Shown here: piece by piece, positions 35,616 through 45,576 of the stretch
Numbering within the stretch: the first letter of the stretch is position 1
Layout: each line of letters opens with the position of its first letter
From: Piscicola geometra
Lineage: Eukaryota; Annelida; Clitellata; Hirudinida; Piscicolidae
Direction: 5' to 3'
NCBI GenBank assembly: GCA_943735955.1
Contig: OX030965.1
Span: 5,107,503 to 5,171,502, forward strand
DNA length: 64,000 bases
Notes under the pieces: model-generated
Seen by the model: the letters and a program-made list of their open reading frames with translations, nothing else
Database searches by the model: none
What the model was told of the DNA's origin: nothing
Program-made: the position numbers and the translations under genes

Positions 35616-35869
35616 ATTTATCGTTTTAATTTTATTATTATTATTTGCGTTTCAGTGTTTTGAAATCCCTGAATAATTCATTAATTAAGTTGTTTTGTGG
35701 ATTGCTAGTGTTTCTAGTAATATTTAAAAAGAAATACTTTTGACCATTACTAACTTTGCGTTTTCAACTATTCGTTAGACATATTTATCTTTTCAATTAA
35801 ATCCGTTTTTCAATAAATGATGAAAATTCTTTTGACTTTTGAGTAAGTTCAACGAATAAATTCAACGAA

Positions 35870-35993
35870 GGTCGCCAGTTCGAATCCCTGTACAGCCAAC
35901 CGTGAGCTATCATATACCTAGTGTATATGATGCGGTGTTTCACGACCTATGTCGTGTAGGTGGCGCTATACAAAACTGACATTTATTTATTTT
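35870..35993 (+). mobile_element. 5'-truncated tRNA-type SINE
   Basis: Begins with a box-B-like AGTTCGAATCC (about 35877-35887) and ends with TGGCGCTATACAAAACTGAC followed by ATTTATTTATTT. It is absent from the corresponding position of unit A (after about 31852), where GTTCAA joins directly to AAATCAGTTGG. Box A is missing, so it is truncated at the 5' side. The SINE family is not identified. Confidence 0.65.
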
Positions 35994-36710
35994 TAAATCA
36001 GTTGGTAACATTTCTCTAGAGTCATTATCTTCAATTAACTAAGATACACTGGTTTTTTCATAAGTATATTAGAAACGTGATGGATTCATAATTTAAAAAC
36101 CGGGGAGAAGGCAGTCAAACGAGCAAATTTAAATTTCTTCAAAAAAATTAGTCAATTGAATTTCAAACCGGATTACATTTGTCTAAAATCGAGAATATTC
36201 TTTGGATAGAAAATAAAAAAACTAAGTTTAAAAAAATCAAATAAACCCAAACTTCAAAACAAAATTCTTCAAAAAAATTTGCCGCACCATCACTACAAGT
36301 CTCTCAATGACAAAGTTGAACTAATGATGCCCCAATAATAACAGTTAATTGTCGATCTTCGTGTCGTCAACTAATTGTCATAGCTTGTGAAAACCAATTG
36401 ATGAGTCGGTTACAAAGATGCTAGCCATTTCGACAGCTTGTTTACTTAACGAGGTGTCGATGGATGAATAAGGTTGTCATTATTACCGGTGTTAGGAAAG
36501 TAACAATAATGAATTTTCTACATTTTAAAAATATTTTTAAAAATACACAATAAAAATTTATGAAATCAAAATTCTATTAAGCAGGAAAAAATCTCTATAA
36601 ATTACTTTTCTTCTTTTTTCCTGTCTTTGACGAGCTTTCTCTGTGTGTAGTTAATGATCATCGGGACTGATTCAATAATAATGAAATGAAAGACTTGACG
36701 TAAGGGAAAT

Positions 36711-36768
36711 ATAATCAATCAATAAAATAAACTTCTATAGCGCTTTTTTATCAAATTCGAGACTCCAA
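36711..36768 (-). mobile_element. Inverted SINE tail fragment in unit B
   Basis: Read on the minus strand it contains AGCGCTATAGAAG and ends in TTATTGATTGATT. It interrupts sequence that is continuous in unit A near 32610 (GAAACACAAGCTCC). Confidence 0.5.
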
Positions 36769-36905
36769 TATAAGCTCCAAAAGAGAAATTTATATTTCTT
36801 TATTTTATTTAATACGTCGAAAATGTTTATTTTGTTATTGAGTTATTTTATTAAGAATAATGAAATAGGAATATTTACAATAAAATTATTATAATAATTT
36901 TTCTA

Positions 36906-37454
36906 AATATTTATAAATCGTAATACTTGAATTTTTCTTTCGCTTCTGCACTTATTTTTACAATTCAAGAAAAGTGTGAAGATTCTCTCTAAATAATTTT
37001 TAGAGGCATTGGAAAATGAGTATGTGATCAGAACGAGAAAAGTCATCACTGATCGATAAAGATAGCGGGAATGTGAGGCTGCTGGAAAGAAGATTGATGT
37101 TTTCATCTAATATTAATTAATGAGTTTATTTGGGACCCATGATGATGATTATGATGATAATGGTGATCATGATCATCATGATCATCATCATGATAATGAC
37201 GACAATGATTATGAGTAATTGATTGTTTTTAGGTAAGTTTAAGGTGCTTTAATGACACAATTAATGAGGCTCTGCAGTCATCTAATCGCACTCAAGACTA
37301 TTTAATATCAATCAAGTCGCGTGGTAAAAATGACAAAAGAGAAACAAATCAAAAGATGTACTTTCTCAGCTGTCCTTGTGCTATCTTTCATTTGAGCGTC
37401 TATAGTTTGAGGTTATTAGGCGTATAAAGGTGACGATGACGATGATGATGATGG

Positions 37455-37532
<78 letters not shown>

Positions 37533-37987
37533 CGATAAGGATGATAACGGTGATGGTGAATTAGTAAGCTCTACTCGTTTCCGTCAACCTCAAAGTTCTT
37601 CTCTAATTGCTGCTACAGCCAGGTGATCGACTGACGAACTTAGGTAAGAAAAGCTAGAGAGAGTATAACATATAAACGACAATGTATAAATAAATAAAAT
37701 AAATAAATAAAGATATATATATATATATATATATATGTATATTTTTGAATATATGAGTTAAAGTATGATTAACAATCTATATATAGAGAGGACATGGATG
37801 TCTTTCATGCGGTGTTAGTTACAGAGTTGTTAATAAAAGCTTAAATATCTTCCAATTCAAAACTCTTCTCTGTGCCGTAAACCCTTCTAAAAGTGGTTCA
37901 TCTCCCTTTGCAAGCATTAGGCGAGTACAGTTTTTGTCTCCGGAGCACCCTCCGTCACACTCAGAAACACCTTCTTACCAGGATACA
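36906..37987. other. Intergenic region upstream of aquaporin C
   Basis: No gene seen. It contains GAT-type repeats at 37137-37200 and 37429-37532 and a TA run at about 37713-37735. In-frame open sequence extends from 37934 into aquaporin C but has no upstream ATG. Confidence 0.5.
37429..37532. repeat. (GAT)n microsatellite
   Basis: A nearly perfect GATGAT array of about 100 bp, 450 bases upstream of aquaporin C. Confidence 0.92.
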
Positions 37988-39526
37988 ATGGTTTCAGGCT
38001 TCGTGAGGTCAAACCTTCAAGAAGTCAAAAGTCTCAATCTCTGGAGAAGTGCCTCGGCCGAACTTCTAGGCACGGCTTATCTGGTTTTCCTGGGCTGTGC
38101 CAGTTGTCTGGGCGGCACTTGGAGTACCAAACCGAGCATCTTGCAGATCTCGCTGACGTTCGGAATTGCAGTGGCGACTGTGGTCTACTGCATCAGCCAC
38201 ATCTCCGGGGGCCACATCAACCCAGCAGTCTCATGCGCCATGCTCATCACCAGAAGGATCACGTTGGTTCGCTGTCTGGTCTACATTATCTCCCAGTGCA
38301 TTGGCGCCGTGATTGGGGCCAGCATCGTCAAATTCATAATGCCACCGGAACACAGCGGAAACCTCGGTCTCACTGAGATCAACGTTGCCATGAAGTCAGT
38401 CTCGGCGGCACTGGTGGTTGAGGCGCTGATCACCTTCCTCCTCGTCTTCACCGTCTTCTCTTGCTGCGACAGCAACCGAACACAAACCGGATCTGTCCCG
38501 CTCACCATCGGACTTTCCGTCTCGCTCTGCCACTTTTCCGCTGTGAGTTCTGCGTTTTTAAAAGTTGTTTTAAAGTATTCGTCGAATTTTATATTATCGA
38601 ATTCAAATCGGGAGAAAAGCTTTTGTTTTCAATTACATATATCTGTAGGTAAAAACATTTTCTTCTTTCTTTAAATCTCTTGTCGATGAATTTGAATGCT
38701 GCGCAGATCAAGTACACTGGCTCCAGCATGAACCCTGCCAGGACCTTCGGGCCGGCTTTCGTCATGACGAAATGGGACAACCACTGGGTGAGGAAGGGTT
38801 GAAAGAGCTTCTTTTATATAGAAAGTGTATAATAAAAATTCATATAACACGTCATGGATTTTGAGACAGATGCAATAATCGATTTTAAATATTTAACGAT
38901 TTTCAAACCAACGGTGTCAGCTTTTCGTTTGAAAGTTTAAATCACGTTTCCGTTATATATTTTATTAATTCATTAGTGCTTATCCATTAATCTGGTCATT
39001 CATCTGTCCATCCATCGATTCATTATTACATCCCCCTGCCTAAGCATCCATCTTTCCATTCATCTATCCCACCGAATCATCCATTTATCCTTCTCTCCAA
39101 CCATCCTTCCATCCCAGCACTCCATCGACATTTCTCCACTCAGGTGTACTGGGTGGGTCCAATCTTCGGTGGAATCATTGCGGGCATGCTCTACGACCTG
39201 CTCTTCGCCGAAAACGCCTGTCCCAGAAAGCTGAGCCTCTTCTTCACATCGAAGTACGACGGAGAAAAGTCCTACGACTTCAGGTAAATGATGGTGAGAG
39301 GTGTTGAAATGGGAAAAAAGTTTATGGATTTTAAATTTCTTCAAGGTTAATTTTATTGATATTTTATATCTTAAACTTTTGCTTAAAAGTATTTGAGCCT
39401 TAGTTCAAGTTTTCATTATATTTTAAACGAGATTTCAGAGAATCACCGAATAAGAAACTTTAATTTTAGAGAGGCGGAAGAAAGAGAACTGCAAAAATTG
39501 GAAGTGGAAAAAACAGTGGATATCTG
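37988..39526 (+). CDS. Aquaporin C (older paralogue)
   Basis: Four exons: 37988-38542, 38707-38787, 39144-39283, 39470-39526 (TGA); 277 residues. NPA boxes are [13 protein letters not shown] and [13 protein letters not shown]; spans include [20 protein letters not shown] and [13 protein letters not shown]. The first two introns fall at the same codons as in aquaporins A and B (after FSA and after NHW), so the three genes share ancestry. C has an additional last intron and a charged C-terminus ending KTVDI. Same predicted function, a six-span plasma-membrane channel. ATG 37988 is the first in frame; an upstream coding exon cannot be excluded. Confidence 0.94.
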
Positions 39527-40406
39527 AAAAGGTTTGTCTTTGAGGCGAAGAACCCTTCCAGCTACTAATCTTTTTATAAAAATACACTGAAGTAAGGAAC
39601 ACAGTTTATACTTTGCATGACACATTCCTTAGTTAGCTTTGAATTATTAATGAATTTATCACATCTTTCGATCAAAAATGTCTTTTTACGTCCTTTTAGA
39701 AATTAGCATCATATATCATAGCCACCACCGAATGTTCAAGTTTTTATAAAAAATAAAAATACTTTTTTTTGTTTTAATTTTTTCCATTTTCTAGGGTAAA
39801 GTATACTGAATAGATTCTTCATACTCATAAATGAAATCTTTTATAATATTTTCTTCTATAAAAAATATATATAAAAAAAGCATTATTTTTTCTTCCATTG
39901 TACTACAATGATTGTAGTTACTAATATCCTACCTGCAACAATCATGAATCATTGGTTGCTTAGCAACCTGTGCTGACCTTGAATTCTCCCTCACACGTAA
40001 ACATAAACAAGCATTTAACTACAAATATTAATTTTATTTATACAAAAAACTTATTGATGGAATATTTAATTTTAAAATAATAAAATAAAAATACTCTGAA
40101 ATTTCTAAATAGGTTTAAACTATTTTGTAACTGCCATCAAAAAGTATGGCGTTTATAAAACTCTTTAAAGGCTAAAAAGATTCACGGCATAAAGTATTGC
40201 TGATCGGGTGGTCAACAACATACGGCTAGATGCATAGGTTGTGGGTTCAAATCCCACAACTTGAGCAGTTATGAAAAGTGTTTTCGTTCACCTAGTTTAT
40301 TGTTTTTATTAATTTTTATAGGATATTTTTTTGCTAGACAGAAAACATTTTTTATAGCTTTTTTCACCAAAATTCGATTTTTTAAAATTCTTTTATGATT
40401 TAGAAA
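39527..40406. other. Convergent gap between aquaporin C and MVD
   Basis: AT-rich 3' flanks, plus a tRNA-like fragment at about 40196-40266 (listed separately). No coding exon seen. Confidence 0.5.
40196..40266 (+). mobile_element. tRNA-like fragment, probably a SINE head
   Basis: A T-arm-like stem-loop (TTGTGGGTTCAAATCCCACAA) contains a perfect box-B-type GGTTCAAATCC. Upstream there is a box-A-like GGGTGGTCAACAACAT. I cannot fold a complete acceptor stem, so a SINE head or tRNA pseudogene fits better than a functional tRNA. Confidence 0.4.
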
Positions 40407-43220
40407 CTATAGAAATGAATCTCCTGAAGGCAAACCAGTCGTTACATCGATCAGCGATTCTCCATCTTCTCTGAGCAATTTGGGCCCTTCTCCCACCTTT
40501 GAATCAATTAAATTATATTCATTTAACATAATCACTTAATATTTCGATTTTATTTATTTATGATTTATTAACATTTAAATATATTAATAAAATTCAGTTT
40601 TATTAGAAAATGTTACGAATATACAATCATGCATCTACTGCACTTACCCTGGTGTTTATGAGGTATGCCACACTGGCGTCCAACGGTTTAAGTTTCGGCT
40701 TTAAAAACTTCATCAAGTTCTGAAACAGTTTGAGCATAGAAATAATTAACTTATAATTGAAATAATTTATCAATAAAATAATTAAATTGAAAGCTGACAT
40801 GGTCAATACAGTAATCATCAAGGTCGACTGGAATGCCCTTGATGGGAAGCTGATCTCCTATTGGTGGATAAAAATGGCGCAAAAGACTCAGAATAAGATC
40901 AAGGTCTTTTTTTGTAGTGAAAATACAAGCATTTGGTCCCGCGTCGAAGGTGTAACAGGCCTGTTGAAAATATCATGAAGGTGATTATAATAATGATAAT
41001 GATTGCGAAGATGATAAAGAAGAAGAAGATGAAGATGATGATTTTAAAGTTTCTGTTTAACCCCCTCACCCACCCCACTCACTTTAATACTGCCATAGAA
41101 GTCATTGAGGGCGTGGATGAGTTGGATGATGTGGTGCGAGGTGGAGGAGAGGTAGTGGATGGGTGGGTGCGTGTCCTGTATGCATGCGTGCATGTTGTTA
41201 CTGTCCTGTGGCGGTGGTGATGGTTGTAGTTGTTATGTGGTGGTAATAGTAGTTATGCAGACACACACACACACACACCCACACAAACACACAAACACAC
41301 ACACACACACTTACCACCATAGTAAGCTTAGCGAACCGTTGAAAATCTTTCTCTCGGATGAATTCTCTCATGTCTTTCAAATGCTGTGGCGCTATTGTGG
41401 AGGCCCTGTAAGCCAGAAGTTTGCTGGTCTGTGAGGAAAGCTTTTGACCAGCTGTGCTGGAGATTTCCTTGTGACGGGAGTTGGTCTGTGTGGGAGGAGT
41501 GGAGTGAATGGAGGAGTGGAGTGAATGGAGGAGTGGAGTGAATGAAGGAGTGGAGTGAATGGAGGAGTGGAGTGAATGGAGGAGTGGAGTGAATGGAGGA
41601 GTGGAGTGAATGGAGGAGTGGAGTGAATGGAGGAGTGGAGTGAATGGAGGAAATGGGATGAATGAAGCAAGTTAAAAGAATGAATTGAAGTGATTTTTTG
41701 ATAAGATATAAAACTATTGAATAACTTTTCAATCTTAAGAATAATGGACAAACTAGAATATTAAAAACAACAACAGTAATAATAATAATATTAATATTAA
41801 CAATACTAATAAAAAAACAAACCACAGCGATGACGACAGCTATATCGCGCCAATGATCGTCTGCTTGGAGTTGCCTAGCAAGCGAATCAGTGCCATCCTC
41901 CCTCTGTCCCACCAACCACTCCACCCAGCCCCCGTGCATGCTCCTGCAAGCACTACCCGAACCCACTCTGTCTTGGAAAGGGTGCATTTGTGCTACTTCT
42001 ATGTATGCTAATAAGCAAATATTTATTTTTGATAATTATGTTTATATAAATATGAAGATTGAGACCTAGAAATAGAGAATAATAGTAACAATATAAACAA
42101 CAACAATAATAAAATAATAGTATGAAAAAAGTAATAATAAAGGTATCAGACAATGAGTAAGGAAATAGGCAAGGATTAATTAAGAGCTATACAAATGCAT
42201 AAATGATTTTAGTTCGACCTTGCAATGTCGGAGCAGTCACCCTCGACGCAGAGTAGTTTCGAGAGAGCGAACACTGAAACACAAACAATAACAAGGGGTG
42301 TGTAATTGCCATAGGAAAACATTGATTGTATCGAGTTGTGTCTTTTGTTGTATGTTCAAAGAGCTCACCAAAGCATGATGATGATGATGGTGAGGGTGCT
42401 GCAAATGATGATGGTGATAATGATGATGATGATGATGATGAAGGAGCCTACCAAGACATGCTAATCCAGCAGCTGAAGAAGCTAGACCAGCAGATGTTGG
42501 GAAGTTATTTATAGAGCAAATGTGGATTTTCCAGTCAGGATTAACTTCACTTTCGCATTTTCCAGCTCTAGCTCTGACTGAAAAAAGCATAAATTAATTT
42601 GAATATATTTTTTCTCAAAAAAAAAAAAATATTAAAAACCTTTTTCTAAAACTCTCTGAAGCCTCTTGTTGACTATTTTTTCTTCTCTGCAAAAAAATAT
42701 AAAAAATTAATTTTCAAAGCAAAAAATATTTGATTAGTAAATCCTTTTTACTTTCCATTGAGCCAAAATCTATCTTCCTGGAAAGATTCATCAATTGCCA
42801 CTGTAGTTTTAGCACACATCTAAGAAATAAAGATTTTAAAAATATAATATATTAGTTTTAACCTTTATAAAGCGATTAATTAATAAGTTTTATATTTAAT
42901 ACTTATGTGAATAGATTGTTTAAAATAATGGGAAAATGTTTTCTATGCATTTTATTGATTCAAACTCACAAAGCTTGCATCTAGAGTGGCACTAATAGAA
43001 CCATTCAGTGGAAGAATCAGATCTTCATCTCTTTTACCCCCTGATTTTGATCTTAATTATAGTTTATTTAATTTATGGATCGTTTTACTGGGTTTGTAAA
43101 GCTATATTTGAGTTTAAAAAATTATCTTATGTGGCATGCAGACATAAAATTTGCAAATTAATACTTACAATATTTAATGACTGCAATATTAACAGGAGCA
43201 ATAGCTGTCACAGTTTTCAT
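40407..43220 (-). CDS. MVD: Mevalonate diphosphate decarboxylase, complete
   Basis: Twelve minus-strand exons: 43220-43169, 43040-42970, 42819-42752, 42686-42640, 42577-42452, 42273-42219, 41967-41823, 41485-41315, 41205-41083, 40960-40799, 40719-40648, 40496-40407 (TAG); 393 residues, close to the usual ~400. It decarboxylates mevalonate 5-diphosphate to isopentenyl diphosphate using ATP, in the cytosol. Readable signatures are [38 protein letters not shown] (phosphate-binding loop), [38 protein letters not shown] and [13 protein letters not shown], which holds the catalytic Asp. The exon 10 donor (40798) was chosen because only phase 0 avoids a stop in exon 11; it is the least certain junction. 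It is divergent from COX4, with 538 bases between the two start codons. Confidence 0.95.
41496..41655. repeat. 17-bp minisatellite in an MVD intron
   Basis: About nine copies of GGAGGAGTGGAGTGAAT with minor variants, within the intron 41486-41822. The His/Ser/Pro frames on the minus strand here are repeat artefacts. Confidence 0.93.
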
Positions 43221-43758
43221 TTTATTTTGCGTGAATAATAAAAATTTTATTATAAAATAATTAAGAAAAACACAAGAGTTTCGAATAGTGAGAATTTAAA
43301 GCCTTAATGAGGGATGAACAGTTGGAAAGTACTTTTGCTTAAAAAAAGTTGGTCAAGATAAAATATTTCAGTTATCCAGTTAGCCAGCTTTTATTTTTAA
43401 ATCTTAAAGTTCCCTTTAATAACTTTACTTTTAGATTATAAAAACTGAAACACAATTTTGGAAAAATGATTCCATAAATCTTTTTTTTCATAAAAACTAT
43501 TAAAAAATAAACATATTTTTAAATTAAGAGATAGAATATGATTTCGTTTAGACAAACCTCCAAGTTCTTTAGGTAACCTTGTCGCGTTTCGCTAGTATTT
43601 TTACTAAATTAAGTAAATTTAAATCTTAAAATTATATATTTTATTAATTTATTTAAGTAAGCTTTTCTATTAATAGATTTTTCTCACTGTTAATTTTTGG
43701 ATGATATTTTTTTAATTCTATACTTCCAAATTTAAAGTAAAATGTTAATATTTCAGAA
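43221..43758. promoter_or_regulatory. Probable bidirectional promoter region, MVD / COX4
   Basis: The 538 bases between the divergent start codons of two housekeeping genes must hold both promoters and 5' UTRs. The COX4 ATG is preceded by TTTCAG, so a 5' UTR intron is possible. No TATA box is convincing for either gene. Confidence 0.4.
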
Positions 43759-44977
43759 ATGTCGTCGAAGAAATTGTTGAGTCTTTCTTCGAGTTTGAAA
43801 CAAGTCGTCCGTTACGAGCATGCTCAGCCTCTCTCAGTTATATATCCTAGACTGGGTTAATTCAGTTGTTTTTAAATAGCTAATTTATTATTAGAATGTA
43901 ATCTACAATATTTTGATTTAATTAATTAAAATTATTCAATACGCTTATAGGTTATAATATCACTCCACCTATCATGATCCAGGCAACAGAGAAATAGTTG
44001 GCCATGGAATCAACGGTATGCCCAACTACCTTGACAACGCCTCCTTTCCTGCGCCTGCAGTGCGCTTCAAGGAGAGCACGAAGGAAGTGCTTGCCCTGAG
44101 GGAGAAGGAGAAGGGACCCTGGAAAGACCTCACCATGCAGGAGAAGAAGGCTTGTTAGTGGAGGCTCTTATCATTATCTTCATCTTATCACTTTCTCGCC
44201 ATCAAAAATTATATTATTTTTTCATTTTTTACGTATAGAAAATAATTATATTCTAGTTTCATTCAACTTATAATGTCTTTAAATAAAATCTTACTTAAAT
44301 AGTTGTTAGTATTTAATAAGACCCCCTCTTCACCACCATAGTGTACAGAGCAAGTTTCTGCCAGACGTACGCTGAGATGAACGCACCTACAGGAAGGTGG
44401 AAGAAGGTGGTGGCTCTGGTGGCTGGTAGCATCTCTCTTGGTTTGTGGGTCAACATCTTCATGAGGAGTTTTGGTGAGTGGTGGTGTGCAGTTGGCATGA
44501 TAGTAATGAGTCAAAAAATTTCAACACTGTTTGTTTCATCCTATCATCTTCACTAACCTCCATTTATCCCACCATTTCCACCAACATCATTCATTCATCT
44601 CACCATCTTCACCAACCTCCACTCATCTCACCATCTTCACCAACCTCCTTTCATCTCACCATCTTCACCAACCTCCTTTCATCTCACCATCTTCACCAAC
44701 CTCCATTCATCTCACCATCCTTACCATCATGTATCCATCTCAATCATCACCATCCTCATCAAATCCATTCATCTTCACCACCATTCATTCATCTCACCAT
44801 CTTCACCAACATCATCCATTCATCACCACCACCTCAACGACAGTTCTTCCCGAGGTGCCTCGGACGGTGAATGCGGAATGGAGGCGGGCACAGCTGGAGA
44901 AGATGGTGCGACAGAGGTCTGGTCACCTGGATGGCGTGAGTTCCAAATGGGACTACGAAAACAACAAGTGGAAATAA
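43759..44977 (+). CDS. COX4: Cytochrome c oxidase subunit 4, mitochondrial
   Basis: Exons 43759-43855, 43983-44153, 44342-44473 and 44844-44977 (TAA), all in phase; 177 residues, normal for the family. The nuclear-encoded subunit of respiratory complex IV. The N-terminus MSSKKLLSLSSSLKQVVR is basic, Ser-rich and without acidic residues, as expected for a mitochondrial targeting peptide. Family blocks: GNREIVGHGINGMPNYLD, VLALREKEKGPWKDLT, ALYRASFCQTYAEMNAPTG, one membrane span (VVALVAGSISLGLWVNIF), and the C-terminal SSKWDYENNKWK. The second exon begins at 43983; an earlier AG at about 43948 would read into a stop. The last intron is dense in CACCATCTTCACCAACCTCC repeats. Confidence 0.95.
44560..44840. 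repeat. CACCATCTTCACCAACCTCC-type repeat in the last COX4 intron
   Basis: Six or more imperfect copies of a ~30-bp unit containing TTCATCTCACCATCTTCACC fill the intron 44474-44843. Confidence 0.85.
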
Positions 44978-45198
44978 TTTTCCATACATTTCCAGTGCTG
45001 GTTGTGGCGGTTTTAGTGATGATGGTTGTTGGGAGTGGCTGTAATTTAGTTCTGAAAGATGGAGGATGACTTGATTCGGATGTTTTGTAGCGCTCAGTTG
45101 GCTCAGATCTCGTTGAACTTTTGTTGTTCCTCTGAGAATCTCTTGCATGGCTTGTCATAATTGGAATAGGAAGCTTTGGCGAGAGAGTTATTTAGATA

Positions 45199-45204
45199 AT
45201 AAAA
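45199..45204 (+). terminator. Possible COX4 polyadenylation signal
   Basis: AATAAA 222 bases downstream of the COX4 stop codon. Assigned by motif and position only. Confidence 0.35.
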
Positions 45205-45576
45205 GGTGTTCGATTTCATATCAATGCCTTAAACAATATTCAAAGATATTACTTTTAGCTTTCGCTCAAATTGAGCTCTAAGCCAGGAAAGCATCCCTGC
45301 CAAAGTGTCTCAACTAGGAACATATTATTCATCATAATTTTTGCATTATTTAGCAACTCATCTAGTAGGCATTTTAAAATTCTAAAAAATAAATACAAAG
45401 GTAAAAAAAATTGTATAACTTTTTTTAATATTGACTAAATGTAAATTCGATTCAAGGATGCATTTGGTTTATTGGATCTCTTTATTTCTTTTATTTAGTT
45501 AGTTTTTTCATTTAAAATAATAAAATTGAGACTTTGTGCAAGAACTTGCATACTTTTGCTTTATTGCATTTCAAAA

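Larger units (their letters stand above)
33027..36905 (+). repeat. Tandem duplication, unit B (contains aquaporin B)
   Basis: Second copy of the ~4 kb block. Compared with unit A it carries extra insertions (SINE-like at 35870-35993, inverted tail at about 36711-36768) and an expanded minisatellite at 35266-35615. Confidence 0.85.

Noticed and set aside
40196..40266. Functional tRNA gene
   Set aside because: Box B is excellent, but the acceptor stem and a proper box A cannot be formed.
41392..41751. His/Ser/Pro repeat frames on the minus strand within MVD
   Set aside because: They are the 17-bp minisatellite in an MVD intron; the exon phases on both sides exclude it from the coding sequence.
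43983..44153. Starting COX4 exon 2 at the upstream acceptor near 43948
   Set aside because: That reading gives an in-frame stop before the conserved GNREIVG block; the acceptor at 43982 restores both phase and homology.
44823..45158. Minus-strand frames over the last COX4 exon
   Set aside because: Antisense shadow of COX4.
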